Shown: positions 45,691-55,090, numbered from the stretch's first letter. The stretch is DNA of 58,669 nt from CAZNKU01 sp045545235 (GCA_045545235.1 JAZQAN010000045.1:1-58669), one strand, 5' to 3'. Numbers and translations are program-made. The notes: generated by a model not told the origin, from the letters alone.

Positions 45691-45942
45691 TTATTCGCTT
45701 ATAGCTTTTTCAATTGCAATTGCCAACTGGTCAGGACAGGAAGTGCCTCTGCCGTTGCAGTTAAGACCCTTAAGACGGTTAATTACCTCTTTGGCATCCA
45801 TACCGTCAGCAAGTTTGCATATTCCCTGGGTGTTTCCGTTACACCCACCAAGGAATCTGATGTTTTTGATTACGCCATTGTCAATATCAAAATCGATTTT
45901 GCGTGAACATACACCCCTTGTAATATATTCATGGTGTTTCAT
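45691..45942 (-). CDS. TSCPD domain protein (TIGR03905 type)
   Basis: 83 residues from the ATG at 45942 behind GGGGGAGG. KHHEYITRGVCSRKIDFDIDNGVIKNIRF and the eponymous GTSCPDQLAIAI motif are present, with five cysteines. This domain also occurs at the end of class II ribonucleotide reductases; the free form has no assigned function. First gene of the serC-serA operon. Confidence 0.85.
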   Translation of the reverse strand: MKHHEYITRGVCSRKIDFDIDNGVIKNIRFLGGCNGNTQGICKLADGMDAKEVINRLKGLNCNGRGTSCPDQLAIAIEKAISE

Positions 45943-45975
45943 AGGATACCTCCCCCGGAAATTTAATATTAATAT

Positions 45976-46004
45976 ATTATACACCCTTTTTTTCTGTTTT
46001 TCAA
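45976..46004 (-). promoter_or_regulatory. Promoter of the serine operon
   Basis: On the minus strand TTGAAA, a 17-base spacer and TATAAT, 33 bases before the TSCPD gene. Confidence 0.7.
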
Positions 46005-46094
46005 GTTATATATTCAAAAAATCTACATTTAGTTGATTTTTGTTGATTTTTTACCTTTGTGATTTAATAAATAAATTTTTTTTGTAATATTTAC

Positions 46095-46123
46095 TTGTTT
46101 TTTTCAAAAAAAGGTGATATAAT
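46095..46123 (+). promoter_or_regulatory. Promoter of rsmE
   Basis: TTGTTT, a 17-base spacer and TATAAT, 50 bases before the ATG. Confidence 0.6.
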
Positions 46124-46173
46124 ATTCATTAATTGATATTATTCATATCAAATAATCGTCAGAGGTTGACATT

Positions 46174-46893
46174 ATGCCCAAATTTTTCACAAAATCAGAA
46201 TACATAAATGACAACGAACTTACCATTGTTGGTGAGGATGTATCGCATATTTCAAAGGTGCTCAGGATGTCTGCAGGTGACAGTATAGTTGTATGTGACG
46301 GGAACGGCAATGATTATAATGCGGTTATAACCTCAATTTCCAAAACCGAGGTTGTTGCAGATATTAAAGAAAAATATGTGTGTGATGCTGAACCTGTGGT
46401 TGATGTAACCTTGTATCAGGCTTTGCCCAAACAGGGTAAAATGGAGTATATAATTCAAAAAACCACCGAGCTTGGTATAAATAAAATTGTGCCTGTTTAT
46501 ACAAAAAGGTGTGTGGTTAAACCTTCGGACAAAACCGAAAGATGGTCAAAGGTTGCGGAATCTGCCGCTAAACAGTGTGGTCGCGGTATTGTGCCCGAGG
46601 TTACTGCTACGGTATCATTTGACGAAGCTTTAAAGCAAATGGAAGGGTTTGACCTTGCGCTTATGCCCTATGAGTGTGAAGAAGAAAATAAGCTTAAAAC
46701 AGTGCTTAAATCCTCACAATACAAAAATGTATCAATATTTATTGGTCCTGAGGGTGGTTTTGATACCAAAGAGGTTGAAAGGGCAATTGAGTGCGGTATA
46801 AAAACCGTTACACTCGGGAAGCGAATTTTAAGAACAGAAACTGCCGCATCTGCGGTATTGCCTATAATAATGTATGAGAATGATGAAATGTAA
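46174..46893 (+). CDS. rsmE: 16S rRNA (uracil-1498-N3)-methyltransferase
   Basis: 239 residues. N-terminal PUA-like domain (HISKVLRMSAGDSIVVCDGNG) and a C-terminal SPOUT knot with IGPEGGFDTKEVERA and LGKRILRTETAASAVLP, which bind S-adenosylmethionine. It methylates U1498 of 16S rRNA. The common partner prmA is not upstream here. Confidence 0.96.
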   Translation: MPKFFTKSEYINDNELTIVGEDVSHISKVLRMSAGDSIVVCDGNGNDYNAVITSISKTEVVADIKEKYVCDAEPVVDVTLYQALPKQGKMEYIIQKTTELGINKIVPVYTKRCVVKPSDKTERWSKVAESAAKQCGRGIVPEVTATVSFDEALKQMEGFDLALMPYECEEENKLKTVLKSSQYKNVSIFIGPEGGFDTKEVERAIECGIKTVTLGKRILRTETAASAVLPIIMYENDEM

Positions 46894-46913
46894 TTAAAGG
46901 AGTGTATTTTTTA

Positions 46914-47420
46914 ATGGCAAAAACTAAAAACAACAAGTATGAAATTTTTAAAGATAAGGCTTTAGTTGAAAAGCAAAATGAGAAAATTATAAATGATTTT
47001 CTTGTTCAGTTTGCATACACTCTTTCAATAGGTGTTTTATCCATTTTTGTGTACAATGCTATTGGTGCTTTTAACTACGGACTTGGGGCATATAACTTTA
47101 CAAGAGTGTTTGTGTGGGTTGCTTTTGCATTGGCACTTATTTTGGGTATAGTTTTTACAACTGTGGCAACAATAAAGAAAAAGAGAAATTTCAAAATATC
47201 AGCTGTTTATGCATTTATTACAGCAGCAGTTGCCTTCTGGTATGTGGGTGTTGAAAAAGTAGTGTTCTATTCAAAATCCTTCATTCCGTTCCTTGAACGT
47301 TTTTCAGGGTCTCAGAGAATTGTGTTTGCTGTGTTCCCTATGTTGGCAGTTGCTATAGTAGTTGAATTTATAGTTTACTTTGTAAGATACTATTCACTAA
47401 ACAGTAAAAAGAAAAAATAA
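46914..47420 (+). CDS. Four-helix membrane protein, unknown
   Basis: 168 residues from the ATG at 46914; AAAGGAGTG lies at 46897-46905 and the GTG at 46902 is inside it. Charged N-terminus (1-30), then four hydrophobic segments near 30-50, 60-80, 92-112 and 135-158, and a lysine-rich end (SKKKK). No family recognised. It follows rsmE by 20 bases and ends at a terminator. Confidence 0.6.
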   Translation: MAKTKNNKYEIFKDKALVEKQNEKIINDFLVQFAYTLSIGVLSIFVYNAIGAFNYGLGAYNFTRVFVWVAFALALILGIVFTTVATIKKKRNFKISAVYAFITAAVAFWYVGVEKVVFYSKSFIPFLERFSGSQRIVFAVFPMLAVAIVVEFIVYFVRYYSLNSKKKK

Positions 47421-47430
47421 TAAAAATTTT

Positions 47431-47459
47431 AAAAGTCCGATGAAATAATTCGGACTTTT
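47431..47459 (+). terminator. Terminator after the rsmE operon
   Basis: AAAAGTCCGA / TCGGACTTTT stem, loop of nine, with a T-tract. Confidence 0.85.
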
Positions 47460-47480
47460 TCTTTGAAAGGGAGTGTTTTT

Positions 47481-48740
47481 TTGAAAATTCAGAAAATTGA
47501 AATAAAAAATGGTATTAATCTTTATTATATACCTACAACGAAATTTAAAACAACTACATTTGGTTTGTACATTCACCGACCAATTACTAAGGAAGAATGT
47601 ACCCTGAATTCATTGCTTTCAAATGTTTTAAGACGTGCGTGCCCGGGTTTTGAGGATACAAAATCTATTTCAAGGCACCTTGATAATTTATATGGTGCGG
47701 CTTTTTCTACAGGTGTGCGTAAAAAAAGCGAACGTCAGCTTATCAGTGTAAATTTTCAGTTTATAAATGATAAATTTTTAGACGAAAATATAAATATATT
47801 TGATGAAATTCTTGATTTTGCCGATCGTGTCGTTTTAAAGCAGGAGGCATTTAGTGAGGAATATATAAGCCAGGAAAAGGAAAATCTTAAACAACAGATT
47901 CTTTCTGTTATGAATGATAAACGTGTTTACGCAAGCAAGCGTTGCACAGAAATAATGTGCGAGGGTGAGCCTTACGGTATTCCAAAGCTTGGTTATATTG
48001 AGGAACTTGATAAAATTGACAAGACTGCTTTGTATGAACACTATAAAAATGTAGTTTTAAAAAGTCCTTTTGATATGTTTGTAAATGGCGATGTTGACAT
48101 TAATGCAATTGCGGATAAAATAAGAAAAATGTTTGCGGATGTTGAGGTTGAATATAAATTGTCGTCTTCCGGTGATGTATACCGTGACGTTGCCGAGGTG
48201 AAAAGAGTTACGGAAGAACAACCTGTTGCACAGGGTAAGCTTAGTATGGGCTTCAGAACGAATGTATATGTAAATGATGACGATTACCCTGCGCTTATGA
48301 TGTATAATGCAATTTTAGGCTGTGGCATATTCAGTAAGCTTTTTAATAATGTACGCGAAAAGCTTTCACTTTGCTATTATGCATCTTCGTCTGTGGATTA
48401 TCATAAGGGACTTATGTTTATAAATTCAGGTATTGAGGTTGCAAATTTCCAAAAAGCTTATGATGAGATAATGGTGCAGATGGAAGATATTAAAAATGGC
48501 AATATATCTGATATGGAAATGTCTGCGGCAGTTCTCGGTACTGTAAATTCTTTAAAGTCAATGGTGGATAATACATTTATACTTGATGATTTTTACCTTG
48601 GTAAAATAATATCAGGAAAGATGCAGGAACTTGATGAAATTGCTGAAAATATAAAGAAGGTAACAAAGGAAGAAGTAATGAGAGTTGCTCATAAAATTCA
48701 GCTTGATACTGTGTATTTTCTTAAAGGATGTGAAGAATAA
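47481..48740 (+). CDS. yfmF: M16-family protein YfmF, inactive subunit type
   Basis: 419 residues from the TTG at 47481 after GGGAGTG. Two M16 half-barrels are visible, but the zinc motif HxxEH is absent from the expected N-terminal site, as in known YfmF. YfmF and YfmH are linked in Bacillus to 5-aminopentanol modification of elongation factor P. It overlaps yfmH by one base. Confidence 0.85.
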   Translation: MKIQKIEIKNGINLYYIPTTKFKTTTFGLYIHRPITKEECTLNSLLSNVLRRACPGFEDTKSISRHLDNLYGAAFSTGVRKKSERQLISVNFQFINDKFLDENINIFDEILDFADRVVLKQEAFSEEYISQEKENLKQQILSVMNDKRVYASKRCTEIMCEGEPYGIPKLGYIEELDKIDKTALYEHYKNVVLKSPFDMFVNGDVDINAIADKIRKMFADVEVEYKLSSSGDVYRDVAEVKRVTEEQPVAQGKLSMGFRTNVYVNDDDYPALMMYNAILGCGIFSKLFNNVREKLSLCYYASSSVDYHKGLMFINSGIEVANFQKAYDEIMVQMEDIKNGNISDMEMSAAVLGTVNSLKSMVDNTFILDDFYLGKIISGKMQELDEIAENIKKVTKEEVMRVAHKIQLDTVYFLKGCEE

Positions 48741-50032
48741 TGAATTTTGAGAAAATTGAAGATAAAAGATTAAATGAGGTTTTATATAAGGGTGTTCACA
48801 AAAGCGGTCTTACTGTATATGTTCTTCCCAAAAAAGAACATAGTAAAAGCTATGCCGCATTTGCAACAAATTACGGTTCAATAGATTATAAATTTATTAT
48901 ACCCGGTGAAAAGGAATATACAGAAATTCCTGATGGTGTTGCGCATTTTCTTGAACATAAGCTGTTTGAACAGCCCGACGGTTCAAATGCCTTTGATGCA
49001 TATAGCTTAACAGGTGCAAATGCCAATGCCTTTACAAGCTTTAACACTACAGTTTATCTGTATTCATGTACAGATAAGTATTACGAAAATCTTGAAATAC
49101 TTCTCGATTTTGTAAGTAATCCTTATTTCACAAAGGAAAATGTAGATAAGGAACAGGGAATTATCGGTCAGGAAATAAGAATGTATGACGATGACCCGGG
49201 TTGGAGAGTGTTTTTTAATCTTCTTGACTGTCTGTATGTAAATCACCCTGTTAAAAAGGATATTGCAGGTACTGTTGAAAGTATTGCAGAAATTGATAAG
49301 AACGTACTTTACAAATGCTATAACACCTTCTATAATCCTACAAATATGATTTTGTTTACCTGCGGTAATGTGGATTGTGAAGAGGTTTCAAAGCTTGTTG
49401 ACAAGTATGTAAAGGCAACACCAAACAGTGAAATAATACGATATTTACCTGATGAACCTGAAAATATAAACAAAAAATACATTGAACAAAAGTTAAGTAT
49501 TTCAACTCCATTGTTTCAGATTGGCTATAAAGACAATGATGTGGGCTATGGCGGTACAAAGCTTTTGAAGAAAGAAATTGTAACCTCTATACTTCTTGAA
49601 ATTCTGCTTGGTGAAGGTAGCGACCTTTACAACAAGCTTTATGATGAGGGGCTTATAAACGATAGCTTTGGTACTGATTTTGAAGCTGAAATAAGCTATG
49701 CTTTTGCATCGATAAGCGGTGAAAGTAATGACCCTGATAAGGTTTTAGAGGTTATATGCGACGCTTTTTCAAAAATGAAGTTCAGTGAAGAAGAATTTGA
49801 AAGAATCAAAAAGGTTGAAATTGCAAGATATCTTCGTATGTGGAATAGTGTTGAAGGTGTTTCCAACACTATGGTTTCAGACCTTTTCAAGAAAATAAAT
49901 ATATTTGAATATTCTGATGTTGTAGGGAATATATGCCTTGATGATATCAAGCTTCGTTTTAAGGAATTGTTTGACGAGAAAAACTGTGTTATGTCGGTTA
50001 TAAAACCATATGAAAGTAATGGTGATAAGTAA
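48740..50032 (+). CDS. yfmH: M16-family metalloprotease YfmH
   Basis: 430 residues. HFLEHKLFEQPDG supplies the HxxEH zinc site and the third ligand is near residue 140 in GIIGQEIRMYDD. It is the catalytic partner to yfmF. The stop overlaps the lgt start (TAATG). Confidence 0.88.
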   Translation: MNFEKIEDKRLNEVLYKGVHKSGLTVYVLPKKEHSKSYAAFATNYGSIDYKFIIPGEKEYTEIPDGVAHFLEHKLFEQPDGSNAFDAYSLTGANANAFTSFNTTVYLYSCTDKYYENLEILLDFVSNPYFTKENVDKEQGIIGQEIRMYDDDPGWRVFFNLLDCLYVNHPVKKDIAGTVESIAEIDKNVLYKCYNTFYNPTNMILFTCGNVDCEEVSKLVDKYVKATPNSEIIRYLPDEPENINKKYIEQKLSISTPLFQIGYKDNDVGYGGTKLLKKEIVTSILLEILLGEGSDLYNKLYDEGLINDSFGTDFEAEISYAFASISGESNDPDKVLEVICDAFSKMKFSEEEFERIKKVEIARYLRMWNSVEGVSNTMVSDLFKKINIFEYSDVVGNICLDDIKLRFKELFDEKNCVMSVIKPYESNGDK

Positions 50033-50838
50033 TGACTGATAACAGCTTCGTTGTTTCTTTTCCAAAACTTGGATTTGAATTTAATGTAAACCCCGATGCC
50101 TTTACAGTGCTTGGAAGAGATATTAAATGGTATGCAATTATAATTCTTACAGGTATAATTCTTGCTGTTTTGTTTGCTATATGGGATGGTAAGCGTACCG
50201 GTGTTTCTGCAGACACAATTCTTGATATTGTTCTTATCGGTGTACCTGCTGCAGTAGTATGTGCAAGGATATATTACGTAGCCTTTGAATGGGAAAGCTT
50301 TGATAATTTTTGGGAAATGCTTAAGATATGGAATGGCGGAATTGCTATATACGGTGCAATAATCGGCGGATGTACTGCGGCGGTTATATACTGCCTTGTA
50401 AAAAAAGTCAGTATGGGAGAATTATTTGACCTTGGAGGTTTTGGATTTTTAATTGGACAAACATTAGGAAGATGGGGCAATTTTATGAATGGTGAAGCCT
50501 ATGGCGGTCCTACAAATCTGCCATGGGGTATGCTTATTGAGTTTGAAACAACCGTGCCTGTTCACCCTACTTTTTTGTACGAAAGTCTGTGGAATTTTGC
50601 AGGTTTTATTATGCTTTTTCTGTACAGAAAACATAAAAGCTTCAGCGGAGAAATATTTTTTCTTTATGTTGTATGGTACGGACTTGGAAGAGTGTGGATA
50701 GAGGGGCTTCGTGCAGATTCTTTGTACATCTGGAATACAGGAATCCGTGTTTCGCAATTGCTTGCGGCTGTTGCAGTTGTAGTAGGAATAATTATAATAA
50801 TATATAAAAAACACAAGTTGTTTAAAAAGCCTCGCTGA
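50032..50838 (+). CDS. lgt: Prolipoprotein diacylglyceryl transferase
   Basis: 268 residues, several membrane helices. Conserved GRWGNFMNGEAYGGP and HPTFLYESLWNF are the Lgt catalytic/substrate motifs. It transfers diacylglycerol to the lipobox cysteine; the lipoprotein at 57137 is one likely client. Last gene of the yfmF-yfmH-lgt run. Confidence 0.95.
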   Translation: MTDNSFVVSFPKLGFEFNVNPDAFTVLGRDIKWYAIIILTGIILAVLFAIWDGKRTGVSADTILDIVLIGVPAAVVCARIYYVAFEWESFDNFWEMLKIWNGGIAIYGAIIGGCTAAVIYCLVKKVSMGELFDLGGFGFLIGQTLGRWGNFMNGEAYGGPTNLPWGMLIEFETTVPVHPTFLYESLWNFAGFIMLFLYRKHKSFSGEIFFLYVVWYGLGRVWIEGLRADSLYIWNTGIRVSQLLAAVAVVVGIIIIIYKKHKLFKKPR

Positions 50839-50847
50839 GGCTTTTTT
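50824..50847 (+). terminator. Terminator after lgt
   Basis: AAAAAGCCTC-GCT-GAGGCTTTTTT, overlapping the last lgt codons. Confidence 0.85.
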
Positions 50848-50916
50848 CTTTTCTTTACTTTTAAGGGAATTTGTGTTAAAATTATGTATATATAATGATT
50901 TTTGGAGGATTACACT

Positions 50917-51669
50917 ATGAGTATAGTTTTGTTAACTGCACTTGGAGTAGGCGGTGCAACGCTGATTGGCGCAATAATTGGCTTTGTATTTAAAAATATG
51001 ACTCACCGTTTTTCAGATATAACCCTTTCCTTTGCAGCGGGGGTTATGCTTGCGGCGGCTGTACTTGGTCTTATTGTTCCTTCGGTAGAATATGGTGGAA
51101 AATTCGGTCTTATAGTTACTGTTATCGGTATTTTTGTGGGTGCTGTTTGTCTTAATCTTATAGACAAGCTTGTACCTCATATTCACGGAATGATAGATGG
51201 TGAAGATGAAAGTAAAAATAATGCAAAGCTAAATAAGGTTTTGCTTTTTGTAATGGCTATAGCCATTCATAATTTGCCTGAGGGTATTGCAGCAGGAGTT
51301 GGTTTTGGTTCCGGAAATTTTTCGCAGGCACTTATGATAGCAGGCGGTATAGCCTTGCAGAATATACCTGAAGGTATGGTTATTATTTCACCTATGCTTG
51401 CGGCAGGTGTATCGCCTAAAAAGACTTTTGTTTTTGCGGCTCTTACCGGTTTTGTAGAGGTTGTCGGAACTTTTATAGGCTATTTTGCAGTTAGTATTTC
51501 AAATGCTGTTTTGCCTTTTGCACTTGCTTTTGCAGGAGGCACAATGCTTTATGTAATAAGTGATGAAATGATTCCTGAAACCCATTCGCACGGTAGTCAT
51601 AATGGTGCTACTTATGCACTTTTGGCGGGCTTTTGCATTATGCTTGTTTCAGACGTACTGTTAGGATGA
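50917..51669 (+). CDS. ZIP-family divalent metal transporter
   Basis: 250 residues from the ATG at 50917 after GGAGG. Eight predicted helices; the metal path is shown by IAIHNLPEGIAAGVGFG in helix 4 and GIALQNIPEGM in helix 5. The loop before helix 4 has HIHGMID. It resembles ZupT/GufA, importing zinc or a similar ion. ORF start upstream is in the ribosome site. Confidence 0.9.
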   Translation: MSIVLLTALGVGGATLIGAIIGFVFKNMTHRFSDITLSFAAGVMLAAAVLGLIVPSVEYGGKFGLIVTVIGIFVGAVCLNLIDKLVPHIHGMIDGEDESKNNAKLNKVLLFVMAIAIHNLPEGIAAGVGFGSGNFSQALMIAGGIALQNIPEGMVIISPMLAAGVSPKKTFVFAALTGFVEVVGTFIGYFAVSISNAVLPFALAFAGGTMLYVISDEMIPETHSHGSHNGATYALLAGFCIMLVSDVLLG

Positions 51670-51687
51670 GAAGGTGACAATTGCTGT

Positions 51688-51699
51688 ATTGGTACCAAT
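51688..51699. promoter_or_regulatory. 12-base palindrome ATTGGTACCAAT
   Basis: A perfect palindrome in the 91-base gap between the ZIP and SLH genes; a one-mismatch copy lies at 43364. It may be an operator. Confidence 0.25.
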
Positions 51700-51760
51700 G
51701 CATATTGTATCCTTAACCTGTAATAGTAAAAGTAAAGTTAAGTAGAAAAGGATGTGTTTT

Positions 51761-52945
51761 ATGAAAAAAATAACTTGTCTTATAATTTCTGTCATTATGC
51801 TTTTACCAAACCTTGCATTTGCAGATTTTCATACTTCTGACTGGGCAAGGGAAGAGGTTGTAAATGCTGATAAGCTTGGACTTGTGCCTGATGAAATGAA
51901 AGATGATGAACTTAATGCCACTATTACAAGAGCAGAATTTGCAGGTATTGCCGTTAAGCTTTTAGAGGCATATTCCGATGGCGAGCTTCAAAGCTACAGC
52001 GGTAATTTTGCCGACATAGAGGGCAACCCATATGAGCATTACATAAGGTGTGCATATTACTACGGCATTACAAACGGCACAGGTAAAACAGAGGATGGGG
52101 AAATTGTATTTTCACCTGATGAGCTTATTAAAAGGCAGGACCTTGCCACCATGTTTGCAAGAGTTATTAAAAAGATTGAGTTTGAGTACTGGACACTTTC
52201 AGAGAATGAAAAATATCCCCTTGATATAAGCTTTGCACCACAGTTTGATGATGATGGCGTAATTGATGACTATGCAAAAGAAGCTGTTTACTATATGGCT
52301 AAAAAAGGTATTATAAAGGGTTTTTCTTCTGATTGCATTCTGAATAGCGGGGAATACGTTGTTAGCACTTATTTTCAGCCGCTTGGTAATTCAACCAAAG
52401 AACAGGCAATTGCAATTTCAAAAAGAATTTTTTATGATTTATCCGCAAAATCCGAAAAAGATGATGTTGAAGATATAGATTACTATTCATATATCGGCAA
52501 GGAATTTTCTGATATAAAAAAAGAATTTGGCGAGCCTGAATATGCATTTTCATATTGTCATTTTGATTATGTTTTTTATAAATTCGGTGATGTGTCATTT
52601 GCCTTTTCTGATGTAAGAAGATTTGTACCGGTAGATGGTTCACCTGTTTATCCGGGTGAGGAATTTTATGAAGAGCCTGCATTAGCTTCAAAGGGTGTGC
52701 TTACCAAGGTTCAAAATATTTTTAATGCAGAAAACGAAAGCTTAAACACCGAGGAATTAAGAGAATTTACAGGACTTGATTTTAATGTTCAGGAATATGA
52801 AGGAATCTATTCCTTCCACAGTGCATTTGACTATAAAATAGGTTACAGGTATTTTATAGAAGTGGTACAGGATGGCATAATACACTGTGATGATATGATG
52901 TTTGTAGAAAAATATTCATATGATGAATCTGTTTTCGAAGAATAA
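51761..52945 (+). CDS. Secreted SLH-domain surface protein
   Basis: 394 residues from the ATG at 51761. Signal peptide 1-21 (LLPNLAFA). Three SLH modules occupy about 22-230: SDWAREEVVNADKLGLVPDE, FADIEGNPYEHYIRCAYYYGITNG and FDDDGVIDDYAKEAVYYMAKKGIIKGF. The C-terminal 160 residues start SYIGKEFSDIKKEFGEPEY and have no recognised family. It is anchored to the wall by its N-terminus, the reverse of the SLH protein at 41274. Confidence 0.85.
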   Translation: MKKITCLIISVIMLLPNLAFADFHTSDWAREEVVNADKLGLVPDEMKDDELNATITRAEFAGIAVKLLEAYSDGELQSYSGNFADIEGNPYEHYIRCAYYYGITNGTGKTEDGEIVFSPDELIKRQDLATMFARVIKKIEFEYWTLSENEKYPLDISFAPQFDDDGVIDDYAKEAVYYMAKKGIIKGFSSDCILNSGEYVVSTYFQPLGNSTKEQAIAISKRIFYDLSAKSEKDDVEDIDYYSYIGKEFSDIKKEFGEPEYAFSYCHFDYVFYKFGDVSFAFSDVRRFVPVDGSPVYPGEEFYEEPALASKGVLTKVQNIFNAENESLNTEELREFTGLDFNVQEYEGIYSFHSAFDYKIGYRYFIEVVQDGIIHCDDMMFVEKYSYDESVFEE

Positions 52946-52965
52946 TTTGTTGTAAAACAGTTCTA

Positions 52966-53501
52966 TTGATTGATATGGTGAATTGTTTTATTACAACTGA
53001 TTTTACATTAAAAACAACGTTGATGCCAAAATTAATGAGTAATCTTATCAAAAAAGAAATAACAAATATTGAAAGAGAAGGTAAAAAAGTAAAATTAAAA
53101 ACTCTCAGAATAAAATACACATTGATTTTTGGCTTAATTTTTTTGACGGGTTTGTATATCCAAAGACGCAGGTTGCTACAGAACGTGCTTTGCAGTTTTT
53201 GGGCGATAAAACTTCGCCTTTGTATTATTGCAGTGCCGGTTTAAACTTTTTGACAGTAGATGAGTTTGGTCAGGTAATGCCGTGTCGCAGAATGCCCATT
53301 ATTTGTGGAAATATATTTGACTCTACACTTAAAGATATTTTTTATAACAACGAAATTTTTATGGATTTGAGAAGTATTTCTTTTCCTAAAGAATGTTCAG
53401 GTTGCGTTTATAACATCTTTTGTAAAGGCGGAGCTAAATGCCAGAGCTATGTAAAATACGGTGATTTTAAACGTGCTGATCCGGCTTGTCCGTTAATATA
53501 A
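52966..53501 (+). pseudogene. Frameshifted, truncated radical-SAM/SPASM protein relic
   Basis: The frame of 53085-53501 reads IDFWLNFFDGFVYPKTQVATE, then a SPASM-type cysteine array: YCSAG, MPCRR, IICGNIF, CSGCVYNIFCKGGAKCQ, PACPL. The frame of 52966-53120 (NLIKKEITNIEREGKKVKLKTLRIKYTL) appears to be the upstream part, joined by a one-base frameshift near 53120-53130. The CxxxCxxC radical-SAM core is missing, so the gene is dead. Relatives mature peptides or modify enzymes. Confidence 0.65.
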
Positions 53502-53526
53502 AATTCTGTTTTAGGAGGATTTGGTT

Positions 53527-53940
53527 ATGTGGTTTATCTTGGCATTGTTGTCTGCAGTTTTTGCAGCACTTACTTCAATACTTGCAAAAATCGGTATAGA
53601 CGGAGTAAATTCAAATCTTGCAACAGCTATACGTACCGTTGTAGTAGTTGTTATGGCGTGGGGTATGGTATTTTTAACAAATGCTCATAAGGGAATTATG
53701 CAAATTAATACAAAAAGCTGGGTTTTTCTTATACTTTCAGGACTTGCAACAGGAGCATCCTGGTTGTGCTATTACAAAGCGTTGCAGCTAGGTGAAGCAA
53801 GTAAAGTTGTTCCTGTAGATAAGCTTAGCGTAGTAATAACACTTGTACTTGCCTTTGTGTTTTTGCATGAACAAATTACCGTAAAATCAGCAATAGGATG
53901 TGTTCTTATTGGCATTGGAACTTTGTTTATGGTTTTGTAA
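53527..53940 (+). CDS. Half-size EamA transporter
   Basis: 137 residues from the ATG at 53527 after AGGAGG. One EamA unit of five helices ending LGEASKVVPVDKLSVVITLVLAFVFLHEQITVKSAIGCVLIGIGTLFMVL. Usual members have two units; single-unit forms pair as dimers, like small multidrug or metabolite exporters. Substrate unknown. Confidence 0.85.
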   Translation: MWFILALLSAVFAALTSILAKIGIDGVNSNLATAIRTVVVVVMAWGMVFLTNAHKGIMQINTKSWVFLILSGLATGASWLCYYKALQLGEASKVVPVDKLSVVITLVLAFVFLHEQITVKSAIGCVLIGIGTLFMVL

Positions 53941-54000
53941 AATATAAAAGCATTACATAAATGTAGTTGTTATGATAATAACAATTGATGAGGTTTTAAG

Positions 54001-54366
54001 ATGAAATTATTTAAATTATTAAAAAGTGTATTAGAACAGGATACAGCCCCTGTGGTTGTTTGCGATATGGATGACATAATTGTATATATGAATCCGTGTG
54101 CCATAAAGCGTTATCATAATGATCTGACGGGCAGAAGTATAAAAGAATGCCATCCTGCATCCGCAAATGAAATTATCGACAAGGTTGTTACCTGGTTTAG
54201 TGAATGCAAGGATAATAACATTATATACACCTATCGCAATGACGATGAAAATAAAGATGTGTATATGGTTGCTCTTCGTGACGATGACGGAACCCTTATC
54301 GGTTATTACGAAAAGCACGAGTATAGAAATAAAGAAACAACAGGACTTTATGACTTTAAGAAATAG
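54001..54366 (+). CDS. PAS-domain protein
   Basis: 121 residues that form one PAS sensor: VVCDMDDIIVYMNPCAIKRYHNDLTGRSIKECHP, then VYMVALRDDDGTLIGYYEKHEYR. There is no output domain, so it would act through a partner. The nucleotidyltransferase gene starts 22 bases downstream and may be its partner. GATGAGGTTTTAAG precedes the ATG. Confidence 0.75.
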   Translation: MKLFKLLKSVLEQDTAPVVVCDMDDIIVYMNPCAIKRYHNDLTGRSIKECHPASANEIIDKVVTWFSECKDNNIIYTYRNDDENKDVYMVALRDDDGTLIGYYEKHEYRNKETTGLYDFKK

Positions 54367-54388
54367 AGAATTTAACGGGGATTTTGAA

Positions 54389-55048
54389 ATGATAGAAATT
54401 ACTTCATGGATAAATAATTTTTTGAATGCCTTGAATGAAAATTTTGGTGATCGTGTGTGTTTTGTTGGTCTGCAAGGCAGTTACGCACGTGGTGAAGCGA
54501 CAGCAAAAAGTGATGTTGATATGGTTGTGATACTTGATGAATTTTCCGAATCAGATGTTGCAACATATAATATAATGTTAGATAACCTGCCGTACAGAGA
54601 ACTTATTTGCGGTTTCATTTCGGGGAAAAACGAAATTTTAAATTGGGAGCCTTCTGATCTTTTTCAGTTTTATTATGATACAAAGCCATTAAAGGGAAGC
54701 CTTGATGAACTTTTGCCTTTGGTTGATGACACTGCTGTTAACAGGGCAATAAAGATAGGTGCCTGCAATATCTATCACGGCTGCGTTCACAATATGCTCA
54801 TTGATAAAAGTGAAGAAATTTTAAAAGGTTTGTATAAAACTGCCTCTTTCACCGTTCAGGCAATTGCTTTTAAACAAAAAGGTAAATATATCAGCCATCA
54901 GAAAGATTTAACGGAAATTGTTTCTCCTGATGAACGAATTATTGTTGAAACGTTTTTAAACTTAAAAAACGGCGTAGAGGTTGATTTTGACACAATGTCT
55001 GAAACTTTGTTTAACTGGGCAAAAAAGTGGATTGAAAAAATAAAATAG
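54389..55048 (+). CDS. Nucleotidyltransferase-domain protein
   Basis: 219 residues from the ATG at 54389 after ACGGGG; a longer open frame from 54167 overlaps the PAS gene and is not used. GLQGSYARGEATAKSDVDMVVIL is the pol-beta-type GSx10DxD motif. The C-terminal helical region (about 110-219) is like kanamycin-type or MNT-type nucleotidyltransferases. Target, such as a drug or protein, is unknown. Confidence 0.78.
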   Translation: MIEITSWINNFLNALNENFGDRVCFVGLQGSYARGEATAKSDVDMVVILDEFSESDVATYNIMLDNLPYRELICGFISGKNEILNWEPSDLFQFYYDTKPLKGSLDELLPLVDDTAVNRAIKIGACNIYHGCVHNMLIDKSEEILKGLYKTASFTVQAIAFKQKGKYISHQKDLTEIVSPDERIIVETFLNLKNGVEVDFDTMSETLFNWAKKWIEKIK

Positions 55049-55062
55049 AATATAATTATATC

Positions 55063-55090
55063 AAGGTGTGGCTTCGGTCACATCTTTTTT
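55063..55090 (+). terminator. Terminator after the nucleotidyltransferase
   Basis: AAGGTGTG / CACATCTT stem around GCTTCGGT, followed by T-run. Confidence 0.75.

Noticed and set aside
52966..53244. A separate intact 92-residue gene
   Set aside because: Its first part reads as the frame-shifted start of the SPASM relic and the end is out-of-frame noise.
54167..54388. A longer start for the nucleotidyltransferase
   Set aside because: It lies inside the PAS gene in another frame; the ATG at 54389 has ACGGGG and starts the homologous part.
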